Assembly (NCBI GenBank): GCA_011772275.1 | Contig: WVZU01000151.1 | Span: forward strand, 213-9,143 | Reading direction: 5' to 3' | DNA from: Planctomycetales bacterium | GTDB taxonomy: Bacteria; Planctomycetota; Planctomycetia; Pirellulales; UBA7805 | DNA: 8,931 bases | Shown: positions 7,339-8,931 of the stretch, piece after piece | Numbering within the stretch: the stretch's first letter is position 1 | How the letters are laid out: each line of letters starts with the position of its first letter | Position numbers and translations under genes: made by a program | Notes under the pieces: model-generated | Database searches by the model: none | What the model was told of the DNA's origin: nothing | What the model saw: only the letters and a program-made list of their open reading frames with translations

Positions 7339-7779
7339 GGCAAGAAAAAGAGGTCGGCAGGTTAACGCATGACGAGGGGGGGCACGGTTCCGCGAAAAAC
7401 CGGCCCGCAGACAAGCGACGGGACGTTATCGAACTCGGCGCCACCTTGCAAGATCGAATTGACAAGGGCAAGCTAGCGGGACTGTCACCCAGCAGGGGAG
7501 TCGGGGACCGGCTGGCCGTGCGATGGACACCAAGGATCCTCGACCCCGCATGGCAAAAGTGCCGTGCTAGCGTGGTCACCGATGACGGGCGCGTCACAAG
7601 GGGCTTGCGGTTTGCCAGGCCTAAAATTTTGCCCCTATCGCTGGGGCGCTCGTCTCCAAACCTTTCGAGGCTGGCAGGAATTGCCGAAACGGCTGGCGGG
7701 CGTTGGTTACCAAAAAAATGGAGCGTTGAAAAACCAGGGGGACGAGCGTCCCAGGCAGGCCCGCAGGCCTTGTTGTTCA

Positions 7780-7816
7780 GCCGCAAAGCGGCGACAGGCT
7801 GAAACGTAAGTCCCAG
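7780..7816 (+). repeat. Isolated relative of the 68-base array unit
   Basis: GCCGC-AAA-GCGGC (7780-7792) is followed by GACAGGC, the same series as at 410-429 apart from one loop base, and then by CCCAGG (7812-7817 region), corresponding to the right arm of the second hairpin at 448-453. Here the left arm of the second hairpin has decayed. It lies about 7.4 kb from the array and in the same orientation, showing that the unit is dispersed. Confidence 0.6.
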
Positions 7817-7941
7817 GTCAACGACGCTCAGACACCATCTGGCCCGGATGGTTGACAAACCGTCCGCTCTGCGACGGCCAACGCTTTGTCTGACCACGTC
7901 AGGCGTCGCCATTTAAGGCGCAGCGTTTCCTCCCTAGGCGT

Positions 7942-8013
7942 GCAGTCATATCGCGTCGTCTTTTTCGGACAGGAAAAGACTTGCCGTCGCTGGCGACAAA
8001 GGGGTTGAGCCAT
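7942..8013 (+). repeat. Dispersed ~72-base direct repeat, copy B
   Basis: Second copy of the repeat at 930-1000, same orientation. The core AAAGACTTGCCGTCG (7975-7989) is identical to copy A. In this copy the bases after the core form GTCGC-TG-GCGAC (7986-7997), a near-palindrome absent from copy A. Confidence 0.6.
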
Positions 8014-8137
8014 ACCCGGCTCGATGTGCATTACACCGATTGTAATTGTTTGGCAGCATGCGAGTATGCGTCGGGGCCGGTTGGACTTTCATATCACATG
8101 GATCACATTTTAAAGAGCAAGCCACCCCCGCTCTGAG

Positions 8138-8366
8138 CCCCGGCATTTATGCCGGGGTGATGATGTCCACCACTCCACCGGCGAGGCCCGTTTACGGGCC
8201 TTCTGGCCGTGGCGGCTTCAGCCCTGGCGATCACGCGTGGTGCTGTTTGATTTCCTGTTGTTCCTCTGCGAGTCATCCCAGGCTAAAGCCAGACAGCGGG
8301 AAGCCCCGTAAACGGGGCTCGCGACATTCGTTTTACGCGAGCTCAACCTCGTGCTAAAGCACGAGG
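8138..8366. repeat. Mirror-symmetric cluster of six TAAA/TTTA-type-loop hairpins (large imperfect inverted repeat)
   Basis: Plus-strand hairpins: H1 8138-8157 (8-pair stem, loop TTTA), H2 8184-8201 (7 pairs, TTTA), h 8214-8223 (GGC-TTCA-GCC), h' 8281-8290 (GGC-TAAA-GCC), H3 8302-8319 (7 pairs, TAAA), H4 8347-8366 (8 pairs, TAAA). Centres are near 8147.5, 8192.5, 8218.5, 8285.5, 8310.5 and 8356.5, so the three pairs share one axis at 8251.5-8252. The left half read on the minus strand aligns with the right half on the plus strand, including GAAG.CCCGTAAACGGG.CTCGC in H2 and H3. H2 and H3 differ by a compensated G:C/C:G swap; H1 and H4 differ by four compensated pairs. It lies between two minus-strand genes. 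A REPIN/MITE-like element is one reading; a structured RNA or terminator cluster is another. Confidence 0.8.
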
Positions 8367-8373
8367 CTATTCG

Positions 8374-8433
8374 CATGAAGCCAGAAAAGCACGGGGCTGC
8401 TGACATGAAACCGGAAAGGCGCGCGTGTGCGAC
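8374..8433 (+). repeat. Degenerate 30-base tandem pair next to the hairpin cluster
   Basis: Units 8374-8403 and 8404-8433 both begin CATGAA, share CC.GAAA.GC.CG, and match at 20 of 30 positions. The four mismatches in the first 20 positions are all A/G transitions. The pair directly follows H4 and may be the outer part of the same element. Confidence 0.45.
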
Positions 8434-8486
8434 AACTACCAGTTGCTGCAATCGGCTAAGGTGTTACGCAAAGCAAAATGCACCCC

Positions 8487-8498
8487 CGGCTTGCGCCG
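8487..8498 (-). terminator. Weak hairpin just past the stop of the basic small protein gene
   Basis: On the minus strand CGGC-GCAA-GCCG lies 12 bases beyond the stop at 8510, with a GNRA-type loop, followed by a G-rich stretch and a TTTT a little further on. The stem is only four pairs, so this is a low-grade candidate. Confidence 0.25.
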
Positions 8499-8509
8499 TC
8501 AACGCCTGC

Positions 8510-8920
8510 TCATGGATCCCGCGAATCTGCAGCCGGCTGCTGCAACGGGGGCCCCGGCAGATCCTGGACTCCGTCAGCGGCCCTTACCTCTTCAGTAGCC
8601 TGCTCAGCGACCGCTGCAGGCATCCTGACGTAGCCCAGTTTGTGAATGACTTCCAGAATTTCACTGCAGGTGGGAAACATCCGGCCACTGGACCGCTTGT
8701 ACTGATCAAGGGCCTGCATGAATTCGACTTCCTCCCCCGAATAATCGCGCTCGCAGGTGGTCGGATCGATCTGGCGGCGCCGACTGACCTTTTTCCGCCG
8801 CTCCAGCTTCCGCCGCTCGTTCTTTACCGGTTCGCTCTTCGTCCGCCGGTCGACCGCCGTCCTACGGTCCTTGGTCCGCCGTCGATCGACTTTCACCGTA
8901 GAAGACTTTGTTTGCGTCAT
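8510..8920 (-). CDS. Small, highly basic conserved-looking protein of unknown function (136 aa)
   Basis: No function is recognised. Residues 1-50 are extremely basic, with repeated RR pairs ([30 protein letters not shown]), as in proteins that bind nucleic acid or a negatively charged surface. Residues ~51-99 look like the conserved core: [20 protein letters not shown] then [20 protein letters not shown] and IHKLGYVRM. The core is probably helical, and its [13 protein letters not shown] ending resembles a small domain I recall from planctomycete hypothetical proteins. The C-terminal ~35 residues are Ala/Pro/Glu-rich and probably disordered. There is no signal peptide or membrane segment, so it is likely cytoplasmic. 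ATG 8920 is preceded by AGAAAG, a weak ribosome site; the true start could lie further upstream only if the frame were open beyond the window edge, which cannot be seen. DNA or RNA binding is an inference from charge alone. Confidence 0.75.
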   Translation of the reverse strand: MTQTKSSTVKVDRRRTKDRRTAVDRRTKSEPVKNERRKLERRKKVSRRRQIDPTTCERDYSGEEVEFMQALDQYKRSSGRMFPTCSEILEVIHKLGYVRMPAAVAEQATEEVRAADGVQDLPGPPLQQPAADSRDP

Positions 8921-8931
8921 GAGTACTTTCT

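Larger units (their letters stand above)
7326..8509. other. Long non-coding, repeat-rich intergenic region (~1.2 kb)
   Basis: No convincing gene was found on either strand; the open frames are overlapping, low in family-like sequence, and run through hairpins. Contents from left to right: probable promoter of the TPR gene (7326-7450, no confident boxes); a seven-G run (7376-7382); a hairpin GCCCC-TATCGCT-GGGGC (7631-7647) next to AAAATTTT; an imperfect inverted pair around CGCTCGTC (7648-7655) and GACGAGCG (7741-7748); a relative of the 68-base array (7780-7816); direct repeat copy B (7942-8013); a hairpin ATTACA/TGTAAT around 8029-8045; the mirror-symmetric hairpin cluster (8138-8366); and a 30-base tandem pair (8374-8433). 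Confidence 0.65.

Noticed and set aside
7328..7912. 194-codon minus-strand open frame upstream of the TPR gene
   Set aside because: Low-complexity Arg/Ser/Pro-rich translation without motifs, crossing a repeat unit and overlapping the start region of the TPR gene; typical of an open frame in GC-rich DNA.
8138..8366. CRISPR array
   Set aside because: The units are palindromes with differing stems and irregular mirror-image spacing, not identical direct repeats with equal spacers; no cas gene is present.
8218..8451. 77-codon minus-strand open frame with small internal peptide repeats
   Set aside because: The peptide repeats arise from the 30-base tandem pair, and the frame runs through hairpins H3 and H4, so it is better explained by the structured DNA.

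Overview
The window looks like chromosomal DNA of a planctomycete, probably Pirellulales. This is judged from GC-rich coding sequence, weak or absent Shine-Dalgarno sites, small proteins that I recall only from planctomycetes, and long hairpin-rich intergenic DNA. The assignment rests on recall of protein and repeat style, not on a database search.

Layout. Bases 1-296 hold the broken remnant of a coding sequence entering from the left, with an in-frame TGA and no proper C-terminus. Next comes a three-unit tandem array with an exact 68-base period (346-549). A 60-residue protein gene of unknown function lies on the minus strand (581-763). An intergenic stretch with one copy of a dispersed ~72-base repeat follows. 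The centre is a large minus-strand gene (1097-4594) for a three-domain enzyme: fatty acyl-AMP ligase, acyl carrier protein and PLP-dependent alpha-oxoamine synthase. It is divergent from pabB (4926-6503), which encodes the chorismate-aminating subunit of 4-amino-4-deoxychorismate synthase. pabB converges with a probable TPR lipoprotein gene (6564-7325, minus). About 1.2 kb without a convincing gene follows (7326-8509), rich in structured repeats. A small, very basic conserved protein gene (8510-8920, minus) ends the window.

How the genes relate. The fused enzyme should activate a fatty acid as acyl-adenylate, load it on its own carrier domain, and condense it with an amino acid to an alpha-amino ketone. 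This resembles the first step of sphingoid-base synthesis packed into one chain. pabB belongs to folate synthesis and shares only the divergent promoter region. No ketoreductase, acyltransferase, pabA or pabC gene is visible here.

The most unusual signal is in non-coding DNA. At 8138-8366 there are six short hairpins arranged as three mirror pairs around one axis near 8252. Four are strong and share a TAAA/TTTA loop. The stems differ from copy to copy by compensated base-pair changes, so the structure appears to be kept while the sequence drifts. The 68-base array also shows a compensated change. Both look like REPIN/MITE-like or RNA-level structured repeats, but nothing in the window encodes a mobilising enzyme.
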